Below are positions 25,187 through 34,250 of a stretch of 64,000 nucleotides of DNA, one piece after another. The notes beneath the pieces are model-generated. The model made no database searches, was not told the DNA's origin, and worked only from the letters and a program-made list of their open reading frames with translations. This stretch comes from Paraburkholderia sp. ZP32-5 (GTDB taxonomy: Bacteria > Pseudomonadota > Gammaproteobacteria > Burkholderiales > Burkholderiaceae), in assembly GCF_021390495.1 (NCBI RefSeq), contig NZ_JAJEJP010000002.1:1302001-1366000 (forward strand), given 5' to 3'. A program made the position numbers and the translations under genes. Position 1 is the first letter of the stretch, and the number at the start of each line of letters is the position of its first letter.

Positions 25187-26277
25187 GCCGAGAAGATTTC
25201 GGTGTAGCGCTTGATCCATGCCGGCTGCACGACGGCGAGCGCCTTGTCGTCATGCAGCACCGCTTTCTCGGCGATCTGCTGCGGGCTCGGCACGAACGCG
25301 CGGCTCTCGGCCGGGATCACCGCTTTCGAATTGACCGGGCCGTTCAGCACGTCGGCGGCCATGCGGCCTTGCACGCCCGCATCGAGCGAATGGTTGATGA
25401 ATGCGTGGATCAGATCGGCATCGCCCGGATGCGCTTTCGGGATCACCGTGAACATCAGCTGCGTCGCGAAGCCTTCCTTCATGCCGTAGGTCACGCCCAT
25501 CTTGTACTCGGGCTTGCGGATCTGGTCGGGGAAAAACGCTGGCGAGTAGATGCCGCCGATATCGAGCGAGCCGGTGCGGAACAGATCGGCCACCTGGTTC
25601 GGGTTCTCGCCGAGCGTCATCACGTGGTCCTTCAGTTGCGCGAGTTTCTTGAAGCCGGGCTCGATGTTCTGCTGCGAGCCGCCGTTCATCTTCGCGGCGA
25701 TGATCGCGAGGTCGACCGCCTCGGCCCATTCGGGCGGCGGCAGGAACACGCGGCCCGAGTACTTCGGGTCCCACAGTGCTTCGTAAGACGACGGCGGCGT
25801 TTTCACCGTCGCGGTGTTGTAGATCAGTCCGTCCGACCACAGCAGATAGCCGACGCCGAAGCCGTTCGCGCCGGTGCGGTATTGCGGCGCGACGTCCTTC
25901 AGGTTCGGCAGGCGGTCCAGATCCGGCTTCATCAGCAGGCCGGCGTCCGCGAGCCCCGACGCGCCGACGCCCGCGAGCGTGATCACATCGTAGGTCGGAC
26001 GGTCGCCGCTCGCCTTCAGCTTGGCGACCATGCCCGAGGTGCCGTCGGCGCGATCGGCGACCACTTTGGCGCCGGTCTTCGCGGTAAACGTCGCAGCGAT
26101 GTTGCGCAGCGCGGCCGTGCCGGTATCGTCCGACCACGTCAGGATGCGCAGCGTCTTGCCGCTGAAGTTGTGTTCCTGCGCGCGCAGATTGAGGAACGGC
26201 ATCGGCAGCGCGGATGCCGCGAGCGCCGTGCCGAGCGTCTTGATGACCTGTCTTCTACCCCGTTTGATCTGTTGCAT
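25183..26277 (-). CDS. ABC transporter substrate-binding protein, PotD-like
   Basis: Periplasmic binding protein of 364 residues and first gene of the operon. The N-terminus has a twin-arginine-like GRRQVIKTLG stretch and a hydrophobic core ending near LRAQ, so export may be by Tat or Sec. The mature protein has the PotD/ABC family 1 pattern: KTLRILTWSDDTGTAALRNI at the start, YDVITLAGVGASGLADAGLL (about 95-115), and GVGYLLWSDGLIYNTATV (about 145-162), which lines the ligand cleft. The ATG at 26277 follows AGGAG by 6 nt. The open frame upstream is leader. The ligand could be polyamine, opine or another small organic compound. Confidence 0.9.
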   Translation of the reverse strand: MQQIKRGRRQVIKTLGTALAASALPMPFLNLRAQEHNFSGKTLRILTWSDDTGTAALRNIAATFTAKTGAKVVADRADGTSGMVAKLKASGDRPTYDVITLAGVGASGLADAGLLMKPDLDRLPNLKDVAPQYRTGANGFGVGYLLWSDGLIYNTATVKTPPSSYEALWDPKYSGRVFLPPPEWAEAVDLAIIAAKMNGGSQQNIEPGFKKLAQLKDHVMTLGENPNQVADLFRTGSLDIGGIYSPAFFPDQIRKPEYKMGVTYGMKEGFATQLMFTVIPKAHPGDADLIHAFINHSLDAGVQGRMAADVLNGPVNSKAVIPAESRAFVPSPQQIAEKAVLHDDKALAVVQPAWIKRYTEIFSA

Positions 26278-26352
26278 GGCGGTCTCCTGTGTTGAACGCC
26301 TGTTGCCGATGAATCGCCGTGACCGCAGCGGGATATAACCGCGCGTGAATGC

Positions 26353-26381
26353 ACTGTAGGTTTGCCAAAATCCATCAACAA
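26353..26381 (-). promoter_or_regulatory. candidate promoter of the seven-gene ABC operon
   Basis: On the minus strand TTGTTG (26376-26381) and TACAGT (26353-26358) are separated by exactly 17 nt. Transcription would begin near 26346, giving a leader of about 70 nt before the binding-protein gene. The surrounding AT-rich sequence (26355-26400) is the natural place for the divergently encoded LysR regulator to bind. The rest of the 26278-26757 gap shows no other feature. Confidence 0.5.
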
Positions 26382-26757
26382 TCGAAATATGCGCATGGAC
26401 GGCATGACGTACGCTCATGGCACCGGGTGCGAGGATGCAGCGACGCGCGCCGCGGCGATTCGGCCGGAACCGGCGGATGAGCGCGCCTCCGGGTTAACGT
26501 CCATATCCGGTGGGTTGGCGTGTGGCGGCGTCGCGGTATGAGGAAAGCTGGGTGCTGGCGCACCGGTTGGCGGCTTTTGCGCACCATGCCGGTGCGGCAC
26601 GGTGTGAACGGCGCCGTTTCGCGGCGTGCATGAGCCGAACGCATACGGATTTGCCTGTGGTCCGGCTCGTGCAGAGACAGCCGATCGCGTATTCTGTCGG
26701 CATGACGGGCACGGCGGCGAAGGGCGCCGCCGCGGCCGCGCATGATTTTTTCTGATC

Positions 26758-27663
26758 GTGGATACACCGATGCGACGCCTTCCGCCGCTCAACGCGCTGC
26801 ACATTTTTGAGACCGTCGCACGCCATCGCAGCTTCACGCGCGCCGCCGACCACCTATGCCTGACGCAAGGCGCGGTCAGCCGGCAGATCATCGCGCTCGA
26901 GGAGTATTACAAGTTCCCGCTGTTCAAGCGGCACGCGAAGGGCCTGACGCTGACCGCCGAAGGCGAAATGCTGCTGCCGGCCGTCAAGGAGAGCTTTGCG
27001 CGCATCGAGGAAATGTCGCTGCGGCTGACGAGACAACGCACCGATCTCGCGCTGAAGGTGCCGACCTGCGTGATGCGCTGGATGCTGCCGAAAATCATGC
27101 GCTTCCAGTCCGAATATCCGGATCTGCATGTGCAGATCACAACGACGTGGCAGCACGACATCGACTTTCAGAGCGAACCGTTCGATGCGGCGATCATCTA
27201 CGGACCGTCGCCGGGCGCGGACGTGCAGGCGGTGTCGCTGTTCGAGGAGCGTCTGACGCCGGTCTGCACGCCCGAGCTGCTGAAAAGCAAGCCGCTCGAT
27301 CAGGTGGGCGACCTCGTGCGCCATACGCTGCTGCATCCGACGCGCGATCATCGGGACTGGAAGAGCTGGCTCGCGAAAGTGGCGGAAACGGATGCCGCCG
27401 GCGCGGGCGCGATCGATGCCGAACTCGGGCCCAGCTTCGACACGCTCGACATGGCGACCAATGCGGCCGCGCAGGGCTTCGGCGTGGCGATCAGCGATCT
27501 CGCGCTGATCGACGAGGACGTTGCGGCGAGGCGTCTGGTGCGGCCATTCGATACGGTGCTGAAAACCGGCTGGCGATACTACTTCGTCTATCCGGATTCA
27601 GTCGCGCAGCAGCAGAAGCTGAATCTGTTTCGCGACTGGATCGTCGAGCATTGGGAAGAGTGA
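26758..27663 (+). CDS. LysR family regulator, GcvA type
   Basis: DNA-binding regulator of about 301 residues. The helix-turn-helix part reads LPPLNALHIFETVARHRSFTRAADHLCLTQGAVS in effect (about residues 7-42, given here by position), the pattern of the GcvA/AmpR branch. The substrate domain spans about 95-295. Two starts are possible: GTG at 26758 and ATG at 26770. Neither has a clear Shine-Dalgarno, and the inner one gives the usual short N-terminus. It is transcribed divergently from the ABC operon and is the obvious candidate to control it in response to the imported nitrogen compound. Confidence 0.88.
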   Translation: MDTPMRRLPPLNALHIFETVARHRSFTRAADHLCLTQGAVSRQIIALEEYYKFPLFKRHAKGLTLTAEGEMLLPAVKESFARIEEMSLRLTRQRTDLALKVPTCVMRWMLPKIMRFQSEYPDLHVQITTTWQHDIDFQSEPFDAAIIYGPSPGADVQAVSLFEERLTPVCTPELLKSKPLDQVGDLVRHTLLHPTRDHRDWKSWLAKVAETDAAGAGAIDAELGPSFDTLDMATNAAAQGFGVAISDLALIDEDVAARRLVRPFDTVLKTGWRYYFVYPDSVAQQQKLNLFRDWIVEHWEE

Positions 27664-27703
27664 CGCCTTCTGTGGCGTTCTACGTATCGCCTAACGTGAG
27701 CCG

Positions 27704-28786
27704 TTAAGGCGCAAACGACAGAAACAGATACGCGGCGAACAGCGACAGATGCACCGCGCCTTGCAGGATCGTCGTGCGTCCGGTGCTGAGCGTCAGCGTG
27801 CCGACCACCAGCGTGAGCGCGAGCAGCACCATCTCCTTGCCGTTGATGCCGAGCACGATCGGCTGGCCGATATACAGGAACACGCCGGCGACGGTAGGAA
27901 TGGTCAGGCCGATACTGGCGAGTGCCGAGCCGAGCGCGAGATTGAGGCTGGTCTGCAGCCGGTTGCCGCGCGCGGCGCGCAACGCGGCGAGCCCTTCGGG
28001 CAACAGCACCAGCGCCGCAATGATGATACCGACCACCGCCGGCGGCGCGCCCGCGTTCAGCACCGCGCTTTCGACCACCGGCGACAACACTTTCGCGAGC
28101 AGCACCACCGCGACGAGGCTCACCAGCAGCAGCGCGCCGCTGATCATCGCATCGCGGCTGCTGGGCGGATCGGCGTGAACGTCTTCATCGGGCACATCGG
28201 CGAGAAAGTAATCGCGATGGCGCACGGTCTGCACGAACACGAACACGCAATACAGCACCAGCGATGAAATCCCCGCGAATGCCAGTTGCGAGCTCGACAG
28301 GATCGGGCCGGCGTTGGTGGTGGTGAAGTTCGGCATCACGAGCGTCAGCACCGACAGCGACGCGAGCACCGCCAGCGCCGCCGCCGCGCCGCGACTCTGA
28401 AAATCCTGTTCGAGATGGTGGATGCCGCCCACCAGCAGACACAGCCCGACGATCCCGTTACAGACGATCATCACCGCGGCGAACACGGTGTCGCGCGCGA
28501 GACCGGCTTTTTCGGGACCGGACGTCAGCATCACCGAGACGATCAGCGCGACCTCGATGACCGTGACGGCGACCGCGAGCACCAGCGTGCCGAACGGCTC
28601 GCCGATGCGATGCGCGACCACTTCCGCATGGTGGACGGCGGCGAACACCACCGCGCACAGCGCCACGCCGACCAGCGAAAGCAGTAGCGCGTTGCCCGGC
28701 ACCGCGTAGCCGGCGGCGAGCACGATCCAGCCGACGAACGGCACGGCGAGAGTCCAGCGGGGTAATACGGCCGTGGTCGAGGTCAT
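27704..28786 (-). CDS. chaA: ChaA-like calcium/sodium:proton antiporter
   Basis: Inner-membrane cation exchanger of 360 residues with about eleven helices in two inverted halves, each carrying an acidic exchange motif. The first half has the GEPFGTLVLAVAVTVIEVAL stretch (about 62-81) with its conserved glutamates. The second has LPEGLAALRAARGNRLQTSLNLALGSALASIGLT in the usual place (about 265-298, given by position). This is the CaCA/ChaA pattern, expelling Ca2+, Na+ or K+ in exchange for protons. It is a single gene, convergent with the LysR gene 40 nt away. Confidence 0.88.
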   Translation of the reverse strand: MTSTTAVLPRWTLAVPFVGWIVLAAGYAVPGNALLLSLVGVALCAVVFAAVHHAEVVAHRIGEPFGTLVLAVAVTVIEVALIVSVMLTSGPEKAGLARDTVFAAVMIVCNGIVGLCLLVGGIHHLEQDFQSRGAAAALAVLASLSVLTLVMPNFTTTNAGPILSSSQLAFAGISSLVLYCVFVFVQTVRHRDYFLADVPDEDVHADPPSSRDAMISGALLLVSLVAVVLLAKVLSPVVESAVLNAGAPPAVVGIIIAALVLLPEGLAALRAARGNRLQTSLNLALGSALASIGLTIPTVAGVFLYIGQPIVLGINGKEMVLLALTLVVGTLTLSTGRTTILQGAVHLSLFAAYLFLSFAP

Positions 28787-29199
28787 TCGGAGATCCTTTG
28801 CATGCGTGGGGATGACGGGACGAAGCCGCCGGTTTTCGAAAGTGTGTGAATCTGCGTGTTCACTTTAAGAACCAATGCTAAATATTTAAATTATAAGAAA
28901 TAAATGTGACACGAAAAGGGCGCTACCGGATCTTTTCAACAGACGCAACACGCGGCGCGAAGCCGTGGGCTCGAGATATTGAGGGCTCGTCCGGTGGGGA
29001 ATCATTGTGCAACGGAAGGATCGGTGATGCGCGGGGCGACGTGCCCGCTGCGTTTAAAACTCGTAGTGCCGGTGCGCCGGCATGCGGCACGGGTTCTGGC
29101 GCAGTGCCTGCTCTCGTATGAAGCCATCGACTGGCGCCGCTATCGTTTATCCGGATACCGGCGCCAGCCTGTTTCCCTACAGCAACTTCAGCGGCCGAT
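28787..29199. other. intergenic region with AT-rich promoter patch and a 3' hairpin
   Basis: The 413-bp gap is upstream of the antiporter gene and downstream of the BON gene, both on the minus strand. An AT-rich patch at 28862-28912 is the likely antiporter promoter region. CTGGCGCC (29131-29138) and GGCGCCAG (29160-29167) form a hairpin 32 nt past the BON stop codon. It probably marks its mRNA 3' end, though no T-tract follows. No gene is supported. Confidence 0.45.
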
Positions 29200-29559
29200 T
29201 TACTGGCCGATCGCGCGGATCGTCAGCGCATTGCGCACCGACGTCACGCCCTGCACGTTCTGTGCGGCCGTGGTCGCGAGTTCGATCATCTGCTGTTCCG
29301 GCACCGAGCCAGCCAGCGTCACGGCGCCATCGCGCGCGCGCACGGTGATGTTCGAGACCGTCAGGCCCTTCGTCTTCGAGAGTGCGCCGCGCACCTTGCG
29401 CTGCAGTGCGCGGTTAGCCGCGCGGACCTGCTTGGCGTTCGGTGCGGAGGCCGCCGGCGCAGCCGTGGTGGCCGCATCGTTGTTTTGCGCGTACGCGTTC
29501 AGGGATGCGAAAACGATCAGAGCGCCGCCGATCATCTTGATTGCCGGGAATGCTTTCAT
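29200..29559 (-). CDS. BON domain periplasmic protein
   Basis: Secreted protein of 119 residues. A signal peptide (1-24, ending AYA) is followed by an Ala-rich linker and a BON domain (about 48-117) with SNITVRARDGAVTLAGSVPE and the closing VQGVTSVRNALTI. The domain binds phospholipid or envelope structures. Family members are induced by osmotic or envelope stress. ATG at 29559 follows a good AGGAG. It is monocistronic and divergent from the glycosylase gene. Confidence 0.85.
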   Translation of the reverse strand: MKAFPAIKMIGGALIVFASLNAYAQNNDAATTAAPAASAPNAKQVRAANRALQRKVRGALSKTKGLTVSNITVRARDGAVTLAGSVPEQQMIELATTAAQNVQGVTSVRNALTIRAIGQ

Positions 29560-29903
29560 TCGACTTCTCCTGTTGTCATAGGTACATCAGTTCCCCGGAT
29601 GGGGCCGATGGTCACACCAGCGGGTACAGCGGGATTCGATACGAATGTTACGGGTATAGCAGCCCTGCGAATACGCCTGGAATCGATCCAGCCATGCGAC
29701 GCGAGGCTGGAAAGCCGAGCGGCCACAGGGCACATGTTGGGACGTGTTGCGGGCCGGTGACACACAATACAACAATTAGTGCCATGTCGACCCGGGGTGG
29801 CATGAAAGTGAGGCTTCGGTACAACGCAATAGGCTGGATGAGACCGGGCGATGGCGTCGAATCACGATGCCCGGGACCACGACACGAAAAAAGCGGATGA
29901 CGT
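29560..29903. other. divergent intergenic region
   Basis: The gap separates the BON gene (minus) and the glycosylase gene (plus). Apart from the BON ribosome binding site at its left edge I see no convincing promoter boxes, repeats or coding content. Confidence 0.3.
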
Positions 29904-30533
29904 ATGAGAAATGAGCTTCTTCCGATCCGGCCGCTGCGCCGCGACGATCTGCCGGTCGACACTGTCGAGCTGGCGCGTTTCATGGTAGGCAAATACCTCG
30001 TGCACGATTTGCCCGAAGGCCGTATCAGTGGACGTATCGTCGAGACCGAGGCATATCCGCTCGGCGATTCGACGAGCCATGCGTTTATTGGCCGCCGCCC
30101 GTACAACGGTTCGATGTTTCTCGCACCTGGGCACGCGTATGTGCGGCTGACCTATGGCGTGTCGTACATGCTGAACATGTCGGCCGAAGCGGAGGAGGTC
30201 GGCGCCGGTATTCTGCTGCGCGCGGTCGAGCCGCTCGAAGGACTTCCATTGATCGAAGCGCGCCGCCCCGGCGTGCCGCTGCGCGATCTCGCGCGCGGGC
30301 CGGGCCGGTTGACGGTCGCGTTCGGTATCGATCAGGCGTTCGATGGGCGCGATCTGTGCACCGGCCGCGGACTCTGGATCGGTGTGATCGAGACCGGCGA
30401 CGCGCCGCTCGGCGTGACCACGCGGATTGGTCTGTCGCGTGAGATGCATCAGCCGCTGCGTTTTTTCGAGCCGGGCAGTGTCTTCGTCAGCGGGCCGCGC
30501 AAGCTGTTGCTGATTCCGCCGTCGGAGGCGTGA
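29904..30533 (+). CDS. DNA-3-methyladenine glycosylase (AAG/Mpg family)
   Basis: Base-excision repair enzyme of 209 residues that removes alkylated purines from DNA. The monofunctional AAG fold is recognisable from [19 protein letters not shown], whose glutamate activates the attacking water, from ATG-family motifs [16 protein letters not shown], and from [12 protein letters not shown], which lines the base pocket. The length fits the bacterial family (about 200). No strong Shine-Dalgarno precedes the ATG. It has no operon partner. The following 235-bp gap precedes a DUF4148 gene. Confidence 0.93.
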   Translation: MRNELLPIRPLRRDDLPVDTVELARFMVGKYLVHDLPEGRISGRIVETEAYPLGDSTSHAFIGRRPYNGSMFLAPGHAYVRLTYGVSYMLNMSAEAEEVGAGILLRAVEPLEGLPLIEARRPGVPLRDLARGPGRLTVAFGIDQAFDGRDLCTGRGLWIGVIETGDAPLGVTTRIGLSREMHQPLRFFEPGSVFVSGPRKLLLIPPSEA

Positions 30534-30768
30534 AAGTGTGAAGGCTCAGCGGGTTGCAAGGGCATCGATCAAGGCAATTATCACTACATGCTTCATGCAT
30601 TACGGCAGGCCTCTATTTATTCCCATTCATTATTGCGACGAAAACAATTATCTATCTCGAAATTAAGGGTTTTCCCTTGAAGGGACGATGACTAGACTGA
30701 ATTCAATCGCTTACGCAACAGTGCGAAAAGCGATGCAACAGACAAAATCAGATTGGAGGTAAGTCATC

Positions 30769-31110
30769 ATGAAATCGCTCTTCAAGGCAGTTGCCATTGC
30801 AGCAGTTCTCGCCGCACCGGTCGTCTCCTTCGCGCAGTCGAGCCAGCAGCCTGTCACCCGCGCGGAAGTGCGCAATCAATTGATCCAGCTCGAACAGGCC
30901 GGCTATAGCCCGGCGACGTCGAGCGACGCGGATTACCCGGGTAACCTCCAGGCCGCGCAACGCCGCGTGGACGCGCAGAACTCCGCCGTCGCGCAGACCA
31001 ATCCCGTTGCTGATACGAGCGGCTACGGCGCGCCGATGGGCGGCACCTCGCAGTCCGGTGGCGTGGTCCAGCCGATGAGCGGCGCACACGGCGTCTATTT
31101 CGGTAACTGA
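30769..31110 (+). CDS. DUF4148 secreted protein
   Basis: Small secreted protein of 113 residues. A signal peptide (1-23, ending SFA) precedes a DUF4148 domain reading TRAEVRNQLIQLEQAGYSP and a YPGNLQAAQRRV segment, then a glycine/serine-rich tail. DUF4148 proteins are abundant in Burkholderia and their function is unknown. GGAGG lies 9 nt before the ATG, so translation should be strong. A second paralogue is encoded at 37831-38106. The gap before it (30534-30768) contains a small dyad AAGGG/CCCTT near 30666 and presumably the promoter. Confidence 0.9.
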   Translation: MKSLFKAVAIAAVLAAPVVSFAQSSQQPVTRAEVRNQLIQLEQAGYSPATSSDADYPGNLQAAQRRVDAQNSAVAQTNPVADTSGYGAPMGGTSQSGGVVQPMSGAHGVYFGN

Positions 31111-31130
31111 TCCGCGGCGTGCAGCGTATG

Positions 31131-31169
31131 GAAGCGGTGCGTGCGATGACTATCCGCACGCATCGCTTC
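31131..31169 (+). repeat. 15-bp stem hairpin in the DUF4148 3' UTR
   Basis: GAAGCGGTGCGTGCG (31131-31145) pairs with 31155-31169 over 15 positions with a single G-T wobble, leaving a 9-nt loop. It begins 20 nt after the stop codon. No T-run follows, and the real terminator lies further on at 31282. So it is likely an RNA-stability or processing element. Confidence 0.6.
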
Positions 31170-31281
31170 AGATCACCTGACGAACCCATCCGGCGCGACG
31201 CGCGAATGCGCTGTCAGCGTGTCGTCCGCGCGCGCGTTGTGTTCCTGTTTAAAGGAACCTCCGCTGCCGCAAGGTGGCTTG

Positions 31282-31312
31282 GCCCAAGCTTTTCGAGGTT
31301 TGGGCTTTTTTT
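31282..31312 (+). terminator. rho-independent terminator
   Basis: GCCCAA and TTGGGC arms around a loop are followed directly by seven T residues (TTTTTTT). It ends the DUF4148 transcript about 170 nt past its stop codon, leaving a structured 3' UTR. Confidence 0.8.
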
Positions 31313-31350
31313 GCTTCGATTGACTGGCGCCGCTGCGGAGCGCGTGCGCG

Positions 31351-31794
31351 CTAAGGCCGTTCGCCGTGAATATAGAACTCGAGTTGTTGAATGGTGAACT
31401 GCTGTTCCGCGATGATGTTCTTCACGAGGTCCCCGATCGATACCATGCCGACAAGCCGCTCGTTTTCGATGACCGGCAGATGACGCATGCGCCGCTCGGT
31501 CATCAGCGCCATGCAGTCTTCAGTGGTCTGGTCGGGGCGAACGAAGCGCACCGCCTTGCTCATGATGTCGCGCACGGGCGTCGCTTTCGACGAGCGGTCC
31601 ATCAGCACCACCTTGCGCGCATAGTCGCGTTCGGTGACGATCCCGGCAATGCTGTCGCCGTCCGTGACCACCAGCGCGCCGATGCCTTTTTCGGCCATCA
31701 GCCGGATAGCCTCGTACACGGAATCATCGGCGCCGATCGTGTAGACGCCGGACGGGTTCGGTTTTGTTTTGAGAAGCTGCGCAACGCTTGTCAT
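31351..31794 (-). CDS. CBS domain-pair protein
   Basis: Cytoplasmic protein of 147 residues made of two CBS domains that form one Bateman module (about 10-65 and 75-135). Typical motifs are GIGALVVTDGDSIAGIVTERD and RRMRHLPVIENERLVGMVSIGDLV. Such stand-alone modules bind adenylates and act as energy or stress sensors. The partner is unknown. The ATG at 31794 follows GGAG by 7 nt and begins the conserved MTSVAQLL. The open frame further upstream has no homologous look. It is monocistronic and divergent from ribA. Confidence 0.9.
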   Translation of the reverse strand: MTSVAQLLKTKPNPSGVYTIGADDSVYEAIRLMAEKGIGALVVTDGDSIAGIVTERDYARKVVLMDRSSKATPVRDIMSKAVRFVRPDQTTEDCMALMTERRMRHLPVIENERLVGMVSIGDLVKNIIAEQQFTIQQLEFYIHGERP

Positions 31795-32083
31795 GGAGCG
31801 GCTCCGTTTCGCAATGCAGCACGCCGACATGGCGCGCCGTCGTGAGGGACAGGACAGGCCATTGCAGTATAGGCGTGCGATGGCCCGCCGGTACACCCGA
31901 ATACGTGCGGCGCTGCACACGCCCGGCATCGATCGGCAGGCCGCGCCGATGCGTGTGTCCGCGCGTTTTGAGGCACACGAAGTTTTGCGCCGCTTTCCGT
32001 AGCCACGAAGGGGCATCCGCGTGCGGCACGCGGATTAGCGGTAAACTCGCAGTCCACACCTTATCCCCGGCTTGACCGGGTTC

Positions 32084-32758
32084 ATGTCAGCACCACTGTT
32101 TAACGCCATGCTCACGTCTCAGGATTCATCGCCCGCAGCGGACGGCGCCGTCACCGGCGAATGCGTCGCACTCGACGCCACCGCCACACTCCCCACGCGC
32201 TACGGCACGTTCACCTCTTATGTGTTTCGCGTGGTCGACAGCGGCGCCGAACATCTCGCGCTCGTGATGGGCGATGTCGCCAACCAGTCGTCCGTGCTGA
32301 CCCGCCTGCACTCGGAGTGCCTGACGGGCGACGTGCTCGGTTCGTATCGCTGCGACTGCGGCGAACAACTCGATCTCGCGCTGCGCTATATCGCGGCCGA
32401 AGGCTGCGGCGTGCTGCTCTATCTGCGCGGGCACGAGGGGCGCGGTATCGGCCTGTCGAACAAGATTCGCGCCTATGCGCTGCAGGAGCAGGGGCGCGAT
32501 ACCGTCGAGGCCAATCTCGATCTCGGTCTGCCCGACGATTCACGCGAATACGATTCGGCCGCGGGCATTTTGCGCACGCTCAAAGTGACATCGGTGCGGC
32601 TGATGAGCAACAACCCGGAGAAGTTTCATACGCTGTCGAAGCACGGTATTCCGGTGTGCGAGCGCGTCGCGCTCGCGATTCCGATGCGCGAGGAAAACGA
32701 GCGCTATATCCGTACCAAACAGGTCAAGTTCGGGCACTACTTCGACGAGAACGAGTAG
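32084..32758 (+). CDS. ribA: GTP cyclohydrolase II
   Basis: First committed enzyme of riboflavin synthesis from GTP, about 224 residues. The zinc-binding cysteines are in [17 protein letters not shown] (about 85-101). The catalytic region reads [18 protein letters not shown] (about 120-137), followed by [14 protein letters not shown] near the C-terminus. It is the stand-alone form rather than the ribBA fusion. The start is uncertain between ATG 32084 and ATG 32108. The first 20-25 residues are variable and not needed for the fold. It is monocistronic, which hints at an extra copy beside the main riboflavin operon, but that cannot be checked here. Confidence 0.93.
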   Translation: MSAPLFNAMLTSQDSSPAADGAVTGECVALDATATLPTRYGTFTSYVFRVVDSGAEHLALVMGDVANQSSVLTRLHSECLTGDVLGSYRCDCGEQLDLALRYIAAEGCGVLLYLRGHEGRGIGLSNKIRAYALQEQGRDTVEANLDLGLPDDSREYDSAAGILRTLKVTSVRLMSNNPEKFHTLSKHGIPVCERVALAIPMREENERYIRTKQVKFGHYFDENE

Positions 32759-32772
32759 GCCCTTCTAAACGC

Positions 32773-33024
32773 TCAGAACAGCCCGAAATCGTCATTGCTA
32801 TCGGGAATCGCATCGAGCAGACGAGTTAGCGCGTGATAGCCGAGCGGGCTCGAAAGTGTGGTCGCGATATGCAGGCAGCGGCGGGCACTATCGTTCGCGT
32901 GTGTTTGCGGCGCTAATTCGGTTGCTGGTGTTTCCGGCGTTGCCGGCGTTTGTGATGTTCGGCGAGACGGGCAGGGTTGCGAGCGAGGCTCGCCGAATGC
33001 GCGCCGCAATGGGCAGGTGTACAT
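32773..33024 (-). CDS. possible small uncharacterised protein
   Basis: An 83-residue frame whose ATG at 33024 is preceded by a strong Shine-Dalgarno (AGGAGAG, about 5 nt). The N-terminal half is rich in Pro, Thr and Ala with a short TPATPETPAT repeat. The C-terminal half (about 50-83) looks like real protein, with a helix HALTRLLDAIPDSNDDFG. No family is recognised. It fills the otherwise empty gap between convergent ribA and the NmrA-like gene and overlaps neither. The ribosome binding site is the main argument. It could still be a chance frame. Confidence 0.4.
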   Translation of the reverse strand: MYTCPLRRAFGEPRSQPCPSRRTSQTPATPETPATELAPQTHANDSARRCLHIATTLSSPLGYHALTRLLDAIPDSNDDFGLF

Positions 33025-33098
33025 GCTCTCTCCTGTGTCGAATATCCGGTGACGCGCACGAGCGATTTGTGCGTGTGCCGTCGATCAACCGGTACGGT

Positions 33099-34004
33099 TC
33101 AATGCGCCGCGACCTGCGCGCCGGTCACGCGCGGCAACAACTCCGCCAACACTTCCTTCAACGTCGTTGCGCCGAAGCGTCGCTCGCTGACATTCGCTTC
33201 GACGTCGATACGGCCCGCGTTGTGCGCGTCGTACAGATCGACGATCAGCCGCGCATGCCGCTCACCGATCCCGGCACCGTGCATCACCGCAGGCCAGTCG
33301 TCGCGCGGCACTTCCCAGTCCACTACCGGCCGTCCCGAGAGCTGCTCCAGGGTACGCGCCACATCGAGTGCGCTGACCCTCTCACTCGCTTCTACACTGA
33401 CGATTCGCGGCATCGCGCGCGATGGCTGAGTGTCGAGCAACAACTCGGCCGCGAACTGGCCGACGTCCCGCGCGGCCACAGTCGGGAACAGCTTGTCGAG
33501 CGGATGATGCAAGCTTGGCAGCACGCCCCGCTCAAGCGCGGCCGGCAACACGCGTGCCCAGTTGTGCATGTGTTCCGCGCTGCGCAGAAACGTCAGCGAC
33601 GAATCGATCGAGCGCAGTTGCGTTTCGAAGTAGTGGAACAGCGTCGTGATGCCCGTGCCGTCCGCGTGCTCGGCGCCATAGTCGGAAAGCACGAGCACAT
33701 GTGGTGGAGGAGCCTCGCGTAACGCAGCAACGCTTGCGTCGATCGTGCGCCGCATCCCGGCCTCTGGATCGTCATGCGCGCGCGGCACCGGACACAGCAC
33801 CTGCACCGCTTGCGCGCCTTTGATCGCGCGTGCGACCGATTCCGCGTCGTTCAGATCCGCGAGCGCAATTTCACAGCCGATTGCCGCGAGCGCTTCGCCT
33901 TGTTTTGCGTCGCGAAACACCGCGCGTACCTCGCGTCCCGCGCGACGCAATGCGCTTGCACATGCATGGCCGACCGGACCCGCTGCTCCAAAAATAACGA
34001 ACAC
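33099..34004 (-). CDS. NmrA-like NAD(P)-binding protein
   Basis: Soluble Rossmann-fold protein of 301 residues of the atypical SDR/NmrA group, which act as quinone reductases or redox sensors. The dinucleotide motif FGAAGPVGHACASAL lies at residues 5-19. The central part has VLVLSDYGAEH and SLTFLRSAEHMHNWAR in the places expected of NmrA-like proteins. The start codon is GTG at 34004 preceded by GGAG. It is encoded divergently from an AraC-family regulator 246 bp away, which probably controls it. Confidence 0.87.
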   Translation of the reverse strand: MFVIFGAAGPVGHACASALRRAGREVRAVFRDAKQGEALAAIGCEIALADLNDAESVARAIKGAQAVQVLCPVPRAHDDPEAGMRRTIDASVAALREAPPPHVLVLSDYGAEHADGTGITTLFHYFETQLRSIDSSLTFLRSAEHMHNWARVLPAALERGVLPSLHHPLDKLFPTVAARDVGQFAAELLLDTQPSRAMPRIVSVEASERVSALDVARTLEQLSGRPVVDWEVPRDDWPAVMHGAGIGERHARLIVDLYDAHNAGRIDVEANVSERRFGATTLKEVLAELLPRVTGAQVAAH

Positions 34005-34250
34005 GTTGCGCTCCTTTGAGATCGATACAGGCTCGATCGTACGGACGTGTTGCCAGCAAAGCGCGCAGATATGGATGATGTTGCGCGGATCCGGATGATT
34101 TCTTGCAGCGACATAGCGCGATACCGCCGTATGGAGAACCGCCAGCGAATCGCATCGCCACCGTCCAGCACACGAAATCCCGTCGCCTCAGCGAAATCGC
34201 GGAAAACGCCGCACAATGCACGAACCTCGCCGCCACTCAGGAGAACCGCG

